A stretch of 64,000 bases of DNA. Origin: Agromyces bracchium (GTDB lineage Bacteria > Actinomycetota > Actinomycetes > Actinomycetales > Microbacteriaceae). Of the stretch, positions 8,790-16,660 are shown one piece after another; positions within the stretch are counted from its first letter, which is position 1, and every line of letters begins with the position of its first letter. The notes under the pieces are model-generated. The model worked only from the letters and a program-made list of their open reading frames with translations, was not told the DNA's origin and searched no databases. The stretch covers positions 186,001 to 250,000 of the forward strand of contig NZ_WMLB01000025.1 of assembly GCF_009709675.1 (NCBI RefSeq), in the 5' to 3' direction. Made by a program: the position numbers and the translations under genes.

Positions 8790-10040
8790 ATGAGTCCCTC
8801 CCCCGGACGCGTCGTCGGCATCGCCGTCGGCGCGCTCGCCATCCTCGGCATCGGCGTGTACGGCCCGGCGATGCTCCTGGGTCCGCTTCCCGACGTCGAG
8901 GTCAGCGTCGACACGGCGCAGGCCGCCGCCCCGGCGACGAGTTCGGTCGCCCTCCCCGCGGAGGACGCCTCGGCGGTCGCATTCGTCGACGACGACGGCT
9001 CGGCCTCCCTCGTCGCGGCATCCGCCGACGACGAGGCCGCGCCGATCGGCGGGGCGGCGAAGCTCGTCACCGCGTTGGTGGTGCTCGACACGCTTCCCCT
9101 CACGGCCGACGACGACGGCCCCGCGATCCGGATCGGGCCCGAGGACTACACCGACTACCTCCGGTACTCCGGCGAGGGGTCGCGAACCGTGCAGGTCTCG
9201 CCCGGCGACTCCTGGACCGAGCGCGACGTCATCCGAGCGGTCCTCCTCGCATCGAGCAACAACCACGCCGACACCCTCGCGAGGTGGGCCTTCGGCAGCG
9301 TCGACGCGTACGTCACGGCGGCCGACGAATGGCTCGCGGAACAGGGCTTCACGTCGACCTCGGTGGTCGACGCGACCGGGCTGTCCGGTGACAACGTCGG
9401 GACGGCGACGGAGCTCACGCGCCTCGCTGCCATGGTGCTCGCGGAACCGACGCTCGGCGCGATGCTCGAGGGCGACTCGGGTGCACCCACGCCGAGCGAC
9501 GACCGGCGGATCCCCGACGCCATCGCGCACCTCGCCGACGACGGCATCCGCGCCCTCAGCCGGAGCTTCACCGACCAGGCCGCGATCAGCTTCGTGTGGA
9601 CGGCCGAACTCCGCTCCGGCGAGGAGCGACGCACGATGGTGGGTGCGATGACCGGCGTCGACGACTACGACACGCTCGATCCCGCTGTGCTCGCCGCGGT
9701 CGAGGGGATGCAGGCGGCATCCGAGCCGATCGAGGTGATCGTCGCCGGGGCGAGCTACGGCGAGGTCACCTCGGCGTGGGGCGACCGTGCGAGACTCATC
9801 GCGACGGCGGGGCGAACGGATGCCGCGTTCGGCGCGATCGCGGAGGACGCGAGTGTCGCGGTGGAGCCGTTCACGACCTCACCGGCCGGACGTCAGGTCG
9901 GCACGGTCACGGTCGCGATCGGCGAACGCGAGGTCAGCTCGGCGCTCGAACTCGACGGAGCGATCGCCGACCCGGGGCCGATCTGGCGCCTCACCCACCC
10001 GGGCGAGCTCATCGGTGCCTTCCTCGAGGACGACGCCTAG
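8790..10040 (+). CDS. D-alanyl-D-alanine carboxypeptidase (S11)-like protein, probably inactive
   Basis: 416 residues with an N-terminal membrane anchor (about 9-30). The fold-defining region resembles S11 penicillin-binding carboxypeptidases: PIGGAAKLVTALVVLD (85-100) aligns with the SxxK helix, and VLLASSNNHADTLA (151-164) with the SxN motif. The catalytic Ser is replaced by Gly88 while Lys91 remains, and no KTG motif is visible in the expected strand. It is therefore likely a pseudoenzyme that may still bind peptidoglycan or scaffold wall enzymes. That role is inferred. Confidence 0.75.
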   Translation: MSPSPGRVVGIAVGALAILGIGVYGPAMLLGPLPDVEVSVDTAQAAAPATSSVALPAEDASAVAFVDDDGSASLVAASADDEAAPIGGAAKLVTALVVLDTLPLTADDDGPAIRIGPEDYTDYLRYSGEGSRTVQVSPGDSWTERDVIRAVLLASSNNHADTLARWAFGSVDAYVTAADEWLAEQGFTSTSVVDATGLSGDNVGTATELTRLAAMVLAEPTLGAMLEGDSGAPTPSDDRRIPDAIAHLADDGIRALSRSFTDQAAISFVWTAELRSGEERRTMVGAMTGVDDYDTLDPAVLAAVEGMQAASEPIEVIVAGASYGEVTSAWGDRARLIATAGRTDAAFGAIAEDASVAVEPFTTSPAGRQVGTVTVAIGEREVSSALELDGAIADPGPIWRLTHPGELIGAFLEDDA

Positions 10041-10042
10041 GG

Positions 10043-10288
10043 TCAGTCGTTCTCCTCGTCGGACTCGACGGGGTCGGAGTCGGCCGCGTCGAAGCGGAAC
10101 CGGACGCGGAGCTGTCCGCCGACGTCCTTCTGCTCGACGGCGTCGTACCAGAACAAGGACTCGAGCCCGTCGACGGCGGCGACCATGCCGACCCGCTTCT
10201 CCGGCTCGCCGCGGACGAGGGCCCGCTGCTCGAAGTCGCCTTCGAGCGGGCCGTCGATGAACTCCGCCACATACGTCGCATCACCCAT
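10043..10288 (-). CDS. Small acidic protein of unknown function
   Basis: 81 residues beginning MGDATYVAEFIDGPLEGDFE. It contains a predicted beta-rich core (RVGMVAAVDGLESLFWYDA) and an acidic tail. No family is recognised. ATG 10288 is six bases from a TACGCT box. It converges on the preceding carboxypeptidase-like gene with only two bases between stop codons. Confidence 0.7.
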   Translation of the reverse strand: MGDATYVAEFIDGPLEGDFEQRALVRGEPEKRVGMVAAVDGLESLFWYDAVEQKDVGGQLRVRFRFDAADSDPVESDEEND

Positions 10289-10294
10289 GTGCCG

Positions 10295-10300
10295 AGCGTA
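10295..10300 (-). promoter_or_regulatory. -10 box (TACGCT), leaderless start for the 10288 gene
   Basis: TACGCT on the minus strand, six bases before ATG 10288. Confidence 0.45.
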
Positions 10301-10336
10301 GTCCCGGCCGGGTCCGTGGCACAGCATCCGCGCGGA

Positions 10337-10900
10337 TCAGTCGCCCAGTCGCACCCGGATCGCCGATCGCCGTTCCGCACCGGACCGGCGTCGCACGCGC
10401 CGCCAGTCCGACTCCCACGACGCCCAGAAGTCGTCGAACGCACCCTCGTCGCGCGCGAGCGCCCGCTCGCGACGAATGGCGTACGGCGCGTCGAGCCAGA
10501 CCCGCACGGCGTCGGTCGCATCGATGCCCGCGAGGAACGCACCGCATCCCTCGAGGACGAGCGGTCGACCGGGACGCAGGCGCTCGACGGAGCCGGGTCG
10601 ATCGGCGAGCCAGTCCCACCGGTCGAGCGCGCCCACGAGCCCTGCACCGTGCGGGCGCACGAGTCGGGGACCGAGGGCGCCCGCGCCTCGACGGAGGCCG
10701 CGCCATCCGGGGATCGCCTCGTCGACGCGCACGAGCTTCGGCGGATGCCCCGGCCATTCGGCCACCAGTGCGGCCGCGAACGTGCTCTTGCCGGCCCCGC
10801 TCGGTCCGTCGACGAGGACGAGCGGATGCCGCCGGGCGCGCGCAGCGCGGCGCACCGCGTCGAGCGCGGGGCGGAGGGCGAGCGCGCGCTCGGCGTTCAC
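10337..10900 (-). CDS. P-loop kinase of the uridine-kinase-like superfamily in the thiamine/HMP transport operon
   Basis: 187 residues. Walker A GPSGAGKST is at residues 32-40, a possible Walker B region is LVLEGCGAF (114-122), and a LID-like Arg-rich segment AIRRERALARDEG (141-153) follows. The substrate is unknown. The GTG start overlaps the TGA of ykoC (GTGA), so translation is coupled to the transporter. Because the operon is led by a TPP riboswitch, phosphorylation of an imported pyrimidine or thiazole precursor, or of thiamine, is a reasonable inference. It does not look like ThiD, ThiM or ThiN. Confidence 0.8.
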   Translation of the reverse strand: MNAERALALRPALDAVRRAARARRHPLVLVDGPSGAGKSTFAAALVAEWPGHPPKLVRVDEAIPGWRGLRRGAGALGPRLVRPHGAGLVGALDRWDWLADRPGSVERLRPGRPLVLEGCGAFLAGIDATDAVRVWLDAPYAIRRERALARDEGAFDDFWASWESDWRRVRRRSGAERRSAIRVRLGD

Positions 10901-11697
10901 GCCCACACCGGGTGGAAGGTGCCCGCCCACACCGCTCCGGCGATGGCGGCCGCCGCGACCGCCGCGGCGATCGCGACGAGCACCGCGTCCGGCGCGCCGA
11001 CGGTCGACGGGCGCGCCCACGTCCGCGGTGCGTCGGCGCCGAACCCGCGCGCCTCCATCGCGGTCGCGAGCTTCGACCCGCGCCGGATCGCGAGCACGAG
11101 CAGCGCGAACGCCATCGTGGACGCACGACGCACGGCGCCGTGGTCGCCGATGCCGCGCGCACGTCTCGCGAGCGACATGGCACGCCAGTCCTCGACGAAC
11201 AGCCCGACGAGCCGCGTCGCCGCGAGCGCGCCGAGCACGAAGCGCGCGGGCAGCCGCCACACCTGGGCGAGGCCGTCGGCGAGGTCGGTCGGGTCGACGC
11301 GGAGGAACAGCAGCGCCGCCGGCAGTCCGATCGCGAGCACGCGGAGGGTGACGGCGATCGCGAGCTGGATCGACCCGTCGGTGACCTTCGCCAGCCAGAA
11401 CTCCCAGTAGACGGTGCCCGACGGGCGACCGTAGAGCAGCATGCTGATGCCGGCGAGGGGTGCGGCGACGAGGATCGGCCACGTGCGCCGGACGAGGAGG
11501 CCGGGCGTGACGCCCGCGAGGGCGAACAGCACGAGTTGGATGCCGAGCGCGATCGCGGCGCTCACCCAGTCGACGGTGAGGAGGAGCGGAGTCGTGAGCA
11601 CCATCGCCGCGGCGAGCCGCGTGGCCGGGTTCACCCGGTCGACGAAGCGCAGGGTGGGCACGGAGGTCGTCGCGTCGGCGAGGTCGACGGTGCTCAT
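10897..11697 (-). CDS. ykoC: ECF transporter transmembrane (T) component YkoC/EcfT
   Basis: 266 residues with about five to six membrane helices. The two coupling Ala-Arg-Gly motifs that contact the ATPases are at 180-182 (RRARGIG) and 216-218 (MEARGFG). It couples ATP hydrolysis by YkoD to the substrate-binding subunit YkoE. Its ATG overlaps the stop of ykoD (ATGA) and its stop overlaps the start of the kinase (GTGA). This is the third gene of the TPP-riboswitch operon. Confidence 0.93.
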   Translation of the reverse strand: MSTVDLADATTSVPTLRFVDRVNPATRLAAAMVLTTPLLLTVDWVSAAIALGIQLVLFALAGVTPGLLVRRTWPILVAAPLAGISMLLYGRPSGTVYWEFWLAKVTDGSIQLAIAVTLRVLAIGLPAALLFLRVDPTDLADGLAQVWRLPARFVLGALAATRLVGLFVEDWRAMSLARRARGIGDHGAVRRASTMAFALLVLAIRRGSKLATAMEARGFGADAPRTWARPSTVGAPDAVLVAIAAAVAAAAIAGAVWAGTFHPVWA

Positions 11698-13205
11698 GCG
11701 CGTCCGTCCCGTCCTGCAGCGGCGGCAGCCACGGACGCCTGCGCGTCGAGGCGGATACGGTGCCCGCCGAGCGACGCGATGAAGGCCGCGTCGTGCGTGA
11801 CCGACAGCAGTGTCGTGCCCTCATTGACGAGTTCGTGCAGCAGCCGCACGAGCTCGACCCAGCCGAGCCGGTCCTGGCCGAACGTCGGCTCGTCGAGGAT
11901 CACCGCGCTCGGTCGCGTCGCCAGTACGGCGCCGACCGTGAGACGCCGCGCCTCGCCGCCGGAGAGGGTGAACGGGTTGGCCGCGGCGAGGTGATCGAGG
12001 CGGAGGCGCTGCAGGACCTCATCGACCCGGGCGTCGACCACGGCGGGCGCGAGCCCGAGCGCGCGCGGGGCGACCGCGACCTCGTCGCGGACGGTCGATG
12101 CGACGAACTGGTGCTCGGGCTCCTGGAAGACCGTGCCGATCCGCGACAGGAGTTCGCGCGAACGCCAGCGGACGGGCGCGTCGCCGATTCCTCGCGCGAT
12201 CCGCGGTGCGGCGACGACGCGCCCCGCCCGCGGCGCGAGGAGGCCGCCGAGCGTCAGCGCGAGCGTGGACTTGCCCGCGCCGTTCGGCCCGGTGAGCACC
12301 GTGGAGGATGCGTCGGGCACGACGAGGTCGAGCCCTTCGTGCAGCACTGCGCCGCGCGGGCGCCCGATGCCGAGCGACTCGGTCGAGATCGCCGGCCCCG
12401 CACCGGGCGCCGCGGCATCCGTCGCCTCGGGCACCTCGAGCGGCACGCCCGGAACCCACACGCCCGCGGCCGCGAGCGCCTCGCGACGCGCGTCGAGCAC
12501 GACCGACGGCGGACCGTCGGCGAGCAGCCGCCCGTCGGCGCCGAGGATCACGACGCGGTCGACGAGGTCGAGCCACACGTCGACCCGGTGTTCCACGACG
12601 ACGAGCGTCGCGCCCGTCCGGTCGAGCACGCGCGCGACCGCCTCGCGCACCTCGGCGACGCCGACGGGATCGAGGTTGGCGGTGGGCTCGTCGAGGAGGA
12701 GCAGGCCCGGGCGCATCGCGATCGCGCCGGCGAGCGCCATCCGCTGCTTCTGGCCGCCCGACAGGCGCGAGGTGGGGTGATCGAGCGGCAGGTCGAGGCC
12801 GACCGCGTCGATCGCCTCGCGCACGCGCGACCAGGTCTCGTCCCGCGGGATGCCGAGGTTCTCGCAGCCGAAGGCGACGTCGTCGCCGACGCGGGCGAGG
12901 ATCACCTGCGAGTCGGGGTCCTGCAGCACGAGGCCGGCGCGGCCGCGCGCCTCGGCGGGCGCGCGGCCGTCGAGCAGCAGGCGGCCGTGGTGCTCGCCCT
13001 CGTCATCGCCGCCGAGCACGCCCGCGAGGGCGTGCAGCAGGGTCGACTTCCCCGACCCGGAGGGGCCGAGCAGGAGCACCCGCTCCCCCGGGTGGATGCG
13101 GAGGTCTATGCCCTGCAGTGCCGCACGACGGCGGCCCGCGTGCCGCCAGCCCCACCCGGTGGCATCCACGCGGGCGGGACCGGCGGCTCCCGGTGCGCGG
13201 TCCAC
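11694..13205 (-). CDS. ykoD: ECF transporter ATPase, two ABC domains fused (YkoD)
   Basis: 503 residues with two ATP-binding cassettes in one chain, as in YkoD. The first Walker A is GPSGSGKST (47-55) with signature LSGGQKQR; the second is GPNGAGKST with signature LSGGEARR. Walker B segments are LLLDEPTANLDP and VILDEPTFGQDR. The GTG start at 13205 lies two bases after the ykoE stop. It powers uptake of thiamine or its hydroxymethylpyrimidine (HMP) precursor together with YkoE and YkoC. Confidence 0.93.
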   Translation of the reverse strand: MDRAPGAAGPARVDATGWGWRHAGRRRAALQGIDLRIHPGERVLLLGPSGSGKSTLLHALAGVLGGDDEGEHHGRLLLDGRAPAEARGRAGLVLQDPDSQVILARVGDDVAFGCENLGIPRDETWSRVREAIDAVGLDLPLDHPTSRLSGGQKQRMALAGAIAMRPGLLLLDEPTANLDPVGVAEVREAVARVLDRTGATLVVVEHRVDVWLDLVDRVVILGADGRLLADGPPSVVLDARREALAAAGVWVPGVPLEVPEATDAAAPGAGPAISTESLGIGRPRGAVLHEGLDLVVPDASSTVLTGPNGAGKSTLALTLGGLLAPRAGRVVAAPRIARGIGDAPVRWRSRELLSRIGTVFQEPEHQFVASTVRDEVAVAPRALGLAPAVVDARVDEVLQRLRLDHLAAANPFTLSGGEARRLTVGAVLATRPSAVILDEPTFGQDRLGWVELVRLLHELVNEGTTLLSVTHDAAFIASLGGHRIRLDAQASVAAAAAGRDGRA

Positions 13206-13207
13206 GG

Positions 13208-13861
13208 TCAGACCCGCCCGGTGACGTCCCGTCCGGCGCCGAACCGGCTGAGGGCGCCGGTCGCCGCGAGCGCCCGCACCACGATCCAGCCGAGGAGGCC
13301 GGCGAGGACCGCCCCGGAGACGACCACGGTGCCGAAGTAGAGCACGAGGAACTCGGCCGACTTCTGCAGGTTGCCCGAGAGGAACAGCTCGAGGACCCAC
13401 GCCGCGGCACCGGCCGCCGCGCCCGCGAGCATCGCGGTGACGACGCCGAACCGGCGGTAGCCCGTCGCGAGGAACACGAGTTCGGCGCCGAGGCCCTGCG
13501 CGAGACCCGAGTAGATCGTCTCGATGCCCCACTGGTTGCCGACGAGCGCCGAGACGATCGCCGCGAGCAGCTCGACGTAGAGCGCGGCGCCCGGCTTGCG
13601 GATGATGAGCCCGCCGAGCACGCCGCCGATGAGCCAGATGCCGACGGCGATGCCGCCGAGGCCCGGCGTGAGCGCGTCGGCGGCGCTGAACCAGGCGTAG
13701 CCGACGTTGTTCCAGAAGAGGAAGACCAGGCCGGTCGCGACGCCGATCACGCTCGCGACGACGATGTCGACGACCCGCCAGCGGGTGCTGCGGGATGCCG
13801 CGGGCTCACGCTCGCCGCTGGTTCCGGCCGTCGGGTTCTGGTCGGTGGATGTCTCGTGCAC
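13208..13861 (-). CDS. ykoE: ECF transporter substrate-binding (S) component YkoE, thiamine/HMP
   Basis: 217 residues. A hydrophilic N-terminal stretch of about 27 residues is followed by five to six membrane helices (VVDIVVASVIGVATGLVFLFW, GGIAVGIWLIGGVLGGLI and others). The pattern matches the YkoE family, and the riboswitch upstream confirms the thiamine link. Start GTG 13861 has AAAGGG seven bases upstream, outside the riboswitch body. It is the first gene of ykoE-ykoD-ykoC-kinase. Whether the ligand is thiamine or HMP cannot be told from sequence. Confidence 0.9.
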   Translation of the reverse strand: MHETSTDQNPTAGTSGEREPAASRSTRWRVVDIVVASVIGVATGLVFLFWNNVGYAWFSAADALTPGLGGIAVGIWLIGGVLGGLIIRKPGAALYVELLAAIVSALVGNQWGIETIYSGLAQGLGAELVFLATGYRRFGVVTAMLAGAAAGAAAWVLELFLSGNLQKSAEFLVLYFGTVVVSGAVLAGLLGWIVVRALAATGALSRFGAGRDVTGRV

Positions 13862-13908
13862 TGTCGTGCCCTTTCGTCTCGTGGAAAGCGGCACGGGAAA
13901 TGAGATTG

Positions 13909-14002
13909 GATGCCCTCCCTGCGCTGGCATGACCCAGATCAGGTTCGACGGTCGAAGGTTGGAGAACCTTCCTCTCAGCCCGGCTCACCGGACTCCCGTG
14001 TT
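13909..14002 (-). promoter_or_regulatory. TPP riboswitch (THI element)
   Basis: Read on the minus strand, the conserved core is clear: CGGGAGTCCGG, then GGGCTGAGAGGA, then CGAACCTGATCTGGGTCATG and CCAGCGCAGGGAG. These are the THI-box signatures that bind thiamine pyrophosphate. It lies about 48 bases upstream of ykoE, so TPP probably blocks the ykoE ribosome binding site. Confidence 0.95.
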
Positions 14003-14010
14003 CGAGCACG

Positions 14011-14016
14011 AGTATA
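14011..14016 (-). promoter_or_regulatory. -10 box (TATACT) for the ykoEDC-kinase operon
   Basis: TATACT on the minus strand, about ten bases before the riboswitch core, which places the transcript start at the 5' edge of the riboswitch. Confidence 0.5.
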
Positions 14017-14104
14017 CGCGCGCCGGGAGGGCCTCACGTCGTCGATGACGCCGGACGCCGGGCGCCTGCCCGCCGCGGCCGGCGGCGGATGCCGCGGGCG
14101 CGCG

Positions 14105-14437
14105 CTACTTCTTCAGCGCGCGGATGACCATGCGCAGCGCCTTGCCCGTCACCACCACGAGTGGGATCGAGACGATGAGCAGGCCGAGCACGTTCGGCTC
14201 GAAGCGGACGTCGCCGCCGCGGCCGACGTACGCGCCGAGCGGGACGGACCACCCGCCGCCACCGCCGCCCGAGCCCTCGCCCTGCTCCTCGGAACTGCCC
14301 GATCCGCCGCCGAACCCGTACGCGCCGAGCGCGACCGGCACGACCTCGGCACCGCCGATCTCGACCTTGTCGGCGTAGGAGGTGCGGACGCCGACGCCGG
14401 CGACCTTGTCTGCGAGCTCGAGCACGAAATCAGCCAT
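14105..14437 (-). CDS. GerW/YtfJ-like protein
   Basis: 110 residues. The N-terminal part (VRTSYADKVEIGGAEVVPVA) and the later WSVPLGAYV...FEPN segment resemble the GerW (sporulation protein YtfJ, PF09579) family. A Gly/Ser-rich insert of low complexity lies at about 41-63. A single hydrophobic helix (about 82-98) near the C-terminus suggests membrane attachment. The organism is presumably not endospore-forming, so the function must differ from Bacillus. ATG is six bases after TAGCGT. Confidence 0.75.
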   Translation of the reverse strand: MADFVLELADKVAGVGVRTSYADKVEIGGAEVVPVALGAYGFGGGSGSSEEQGEGSGGGGGGWSVPLGAYVGRGGDVRFEPNVLGLLIVSIPLVVVTGKALRMVIRALKK

Positions 14438-14443
14438 GCGGCC

Positions 14444-14449
14444 ACGCTA
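14444..14449 (-). promoter_or_regulatory. -10 box (TAGCGT), leaderless start for the GerW-like gene
   Basis: TAGCGT on the minus strand, six bases before ATG 14437. Confidence 0.45.
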
Positions 14450-14541
14450 CCGGCGCACCGCGGCCGTCGGAAGGGCATTGACGGATGCCGCGACCCGCTC
14501 CCCTGCTCGGAACGACCCTCGCGCTCTGCAGCCGGGTCGCG

Positions 14542-15828
14542 TCACCAGAACGAGCGCGGACCCGGTGGCGGCTCGTCGTCGGGCCCGCCATCGCGCACGG
14601 TCGGCGCCGCCGACTCCACCGCCGGCCGCACGAGCGCCGCCGGGCGCACGGCGCCGCGCCCGAACCGGCGCACGACCTCGTCGATCGTCCGTTCGGCGTC
14701 GCGCCACTCCTCGTCGGGGTCCCACAGCGGCGCGCCGTCGCCGGCGGGTCTCAAGTGCTCGCCGCGCACGCCGATGAGCCGGACGCGCCGACCGTCGCCG
14801 ACGAGGTCGCCGAGCGGCACCAGGGCCTCTTCGTAGATGCGCCTCGCGACATCGGTCGGTTCGGCGAGCGTGCGCGACCGCGTGACGGTCGTGAAGTCGC
14901 CGTACCGGAGCTTCAGCGTGACGGTGCGCGCCAGCATCCCGGCGCGACGCAGGCGCACGCCGACATCGGTCGCCAGGCGCAGGAGCTCGCGCGCGATCTC
15001 GTCGCGCGCGACGAGGTCGTGATGGAAGGTCGTCTCGTGCCCGATGCTCTTCTCCACGCGCCGCGTCTCGACGTCGCGCGGGTCGATGCCGTTCGCGAGC
15101 CGTGTCAGGCGGGCGGCGAGCGCCGGGCCGACGGCACGCGCGAGCGCCTCCTCGGGCATCTCGGCCACGTCGCCGACGGTGCGGAGCCCGAGCTTCAGGA
15201 GGGACTCCTCGGTCACGCGACCGACGCCCCACAACGCCGAGACCGGCAGCGGGTGCAGGAACGCGGTGGTCTCCGACGCGGGCACGACGAGCATGCCGTC
15301 GGGCTTGGCGCGCGACGACGCGACCTTCGCGACGTACTTGCTCGCGGCGACGCCGACCGAGCACGTGAGTCCCGTCTCGTCGCGCACACGCCGGCGGATC
15401 GTCCAGGCGATCTCAGCCGGGCTGCCGTGCAGGCGACGCGCTCCGGAGACGTCGAGGAACGCCTCGTCGATCGACAACGGCTCGACGAGCGGCGTGAGCT
15501 CGCGGAAGATCGCCATCACCCGATCGGAGTACTCGGAGTAACGCCGGTAGTCGCCGCGGAGCACGATCGCGTTCGGGCACCGCTGCAGCGCGACCGACAT
15601 CGGCATCGCCGAATTCACGCCGAAGCGCCGGGCCTCGTAGCTCGCGGCCGCGACGACCCCGCGACCGGCCGTGCCGCCGACGAGCACGGGCTTGCCGCGC
15701 AACTCAGGGCGGCGCAGCAGCTCGACGGACACGAAGAACGCATCCATGTCGACGTGCAGGATCGGGGTCGCGGAGTCGTCGACCGGGCCGGTCGTGACCT
15801 GCCGCGACGAGCCGTCCTGCTTGCTCAC
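14542..15828 (-). CDS. dinB: DNA polymerase IV
   Basis: Y-family translesion polymerase, 428 residues. Palm metal ligands are Asp27/Asp29 (HVDMDAFF) and Asp121-Glu122 (LSIDEAFLDV). The finger segment GVVAAASYEARRFGV, the thumb helix-hairpin-helix (LWGVGRVTEESL) and a little-finger domain follow. The C-terminus (after about 390) is Pro/Ala-rich, ends PGPRSFW and lacks an obvious beta-clamp-binding QxxLF motif. Start GTG 15828 follows TAGGGT by six bases, hence leaderless. Confidence 0.95.
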   Translation of the reverse strand: MSKQDGSSRQVTTGPVDDSATPILHVDMDAFFVSVELLRRPELRGKPVLVGGTAGRGVVAAASYEARRFGVNSAMPMSVALQRCPNAIVLRGDYRRYSEYSDRVMAIFRELTPLVEPLSIDEAFLDVSGARRLHGSPAEIAWTIRRRVRDETGLTCSVGVAASKYVAKVASSRAKPDGMLVVPASETTAFLHPLPVSALWGVGRVTEESLLKLGLRTVGDVAEMPEEALARAVGPALAARLTRLANGIDPRDVETRRVEKSIGHETTFHHDLVARDEIARELLRLATDVGVRLRRAGMLARTVTLKLRYGDFTTVTRSRTLAEPTDVARRIYEEALVPLGDLVGDGRRVRLIGVRGEHLRPAGDGAPLWDPDEEWRDAERTIDEVVRRFGRGAVRPAALVRPAVESAAPTVRDGGPDDEPPPGPRSFW

Positions 15829-15834
15829 GCAGCG

Positions 15835-15840
15835 ACCCTA
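15835..15840 (-). promoter_or_regulatory. -10 box (TAGGGT), leaderless start for dinB
   Basis: TAGGGT on the minus strand, six bases before GTG 15828. Confidence 0.45.
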
Positions 15841-15862
15841 GCGCCCACCGCCGACACCCGCG

Positions 15863-16540
15863 TCAGAACCCGAAGTCGCCGAAATCCCCGCCGCCGAAGT
15901 CGCCGCCACCGCCGAAGTCGCCGAACCCGCCCCAGTCGCCGCCCGCATCGCCCGCGCCGGCGGCGTCGACCGACCCCGCGTCGGCACCGGCGTCCGCGCC
16001 TGCGTCGCCGCCCGCATCGGCGCCGCCGTCCGTCGCACCGGACGCGTCGAACGCCGACGGGTCGGGCAGGAACGCCTGCGCGATGGCGGAGCCGATCACG
16101 ACACCCGCGATCGTCCCGAGCATCGAGCCGCCCACCATCGAGCCGAACGACGGGCCTGCCGTCCGCGCGCCCGGGGCGGTGCCCGCCGCGCCCGGCGCAC
16201 CCGCGAACGCGCGCTCCATCGACCCCGGCTGGCGCAGCTCCTGCCGCGTCGCGGCCCGGGCGAGCGCGTTCGGGTCGTCGGAGACCAGGCGCTCCCCGTC
16301 GGGGGCCTGCTCCGCGAGCGAACGGAAGACCTGCTGCCTCTGCTCGGGCGTGAGCTTCGCGAACGCCTCGGCGTGCACCGCCTCGATCGACTCGGGCGGG
16401 GCCGTGCGCAGCAGGTAGCGGTAGCGCTCGATCGCGAGCTCGTCCTCGCTGAGCCGGCGCTCCTGAGGCGCCCGCGGCACGGGCGGGGCGGGTCGAGCGG
16501 CGCGGTCGTCGGTGCCGAAGAGTCGGTCAAGGAATCCCAT
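15863..16540 (-). CDS. Unknown protein with helical N-domain, one hydrophobic segment and Asp/Gly/Phe-rich tail
   Basis: 225 residues. Starts MGFLDRLFG. Residues about 30-100 are charged and helical (LSEDELAIERYRYLLRTAPPESIE; AFAKLTPEQRQQVFRSLAEQAP). A glycine-zipper-like hydrophobic stretch lies at about 130-150 (SMVGGSMLGTIAGVVIGSAIA). The last 70 residues are low complexity: repeated DAG/GAD units, then GGFGDFGGGGDFGGGDFGDFGF. It may be secreted or membrane-linked, although no classical signal peptide is seen. No family is recognised. Confidence 0.7.
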   Translation of the reverse strand: MGFLDRLFGTDDRAARPAPPVPRAPQERRLSEDELAIERYRYLLRTAPPESIEAVHAEAFAKLTPEQRQQVFRSLAEQAPDGERLVSDDPNALARAATRQELRQPGSMERAFAGAPGAAGTAPGARTAGPSFGSMVGGSMLGTIAGVVIGSAIAQAFLPDPSAFDASGATDGGADAGGDAGADAGADAGSVDAAGAGDAGGDWGGFGDFGGGGDFGGGDFGDFGF

Positions 16541-16606
16541 GGTGTCCTCGCAAGTGGTTCGGGGTGGTTCAGGCTACTGACGCCCGCCATGAGCGGGCTG
16601 TGAGAC

Positions 16607-16648
16607 GACGGATGCCGCGGCGCGAACACGCGCGCCGCGGCATCCGTC
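16607..16648. terminator. Perfect 18-bp hairpin downstream of gatB
   Basis: Perfect inverted repeat 16607-16624 / 16631-16648 around a 6-nt loop. It lies between the gatB stop (16661) and the start of the upstream gene (16540). It would end gatCAB transcription as an intrinsic terminator without a T-tract. Each arm contains CGGATGCCGCGG, the window-wide motif. Confidence 0.6.
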
Positions 16649-16660
16649 GACGGGGTCGAC

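Noticed and set aside
9596-11410. 604-codon plus-strand frame across several genes
   Set aside because: It crosses gene boundaries, covers ykoC on the opposite strand and shows only Arg/Ala/Asp-rich composition.
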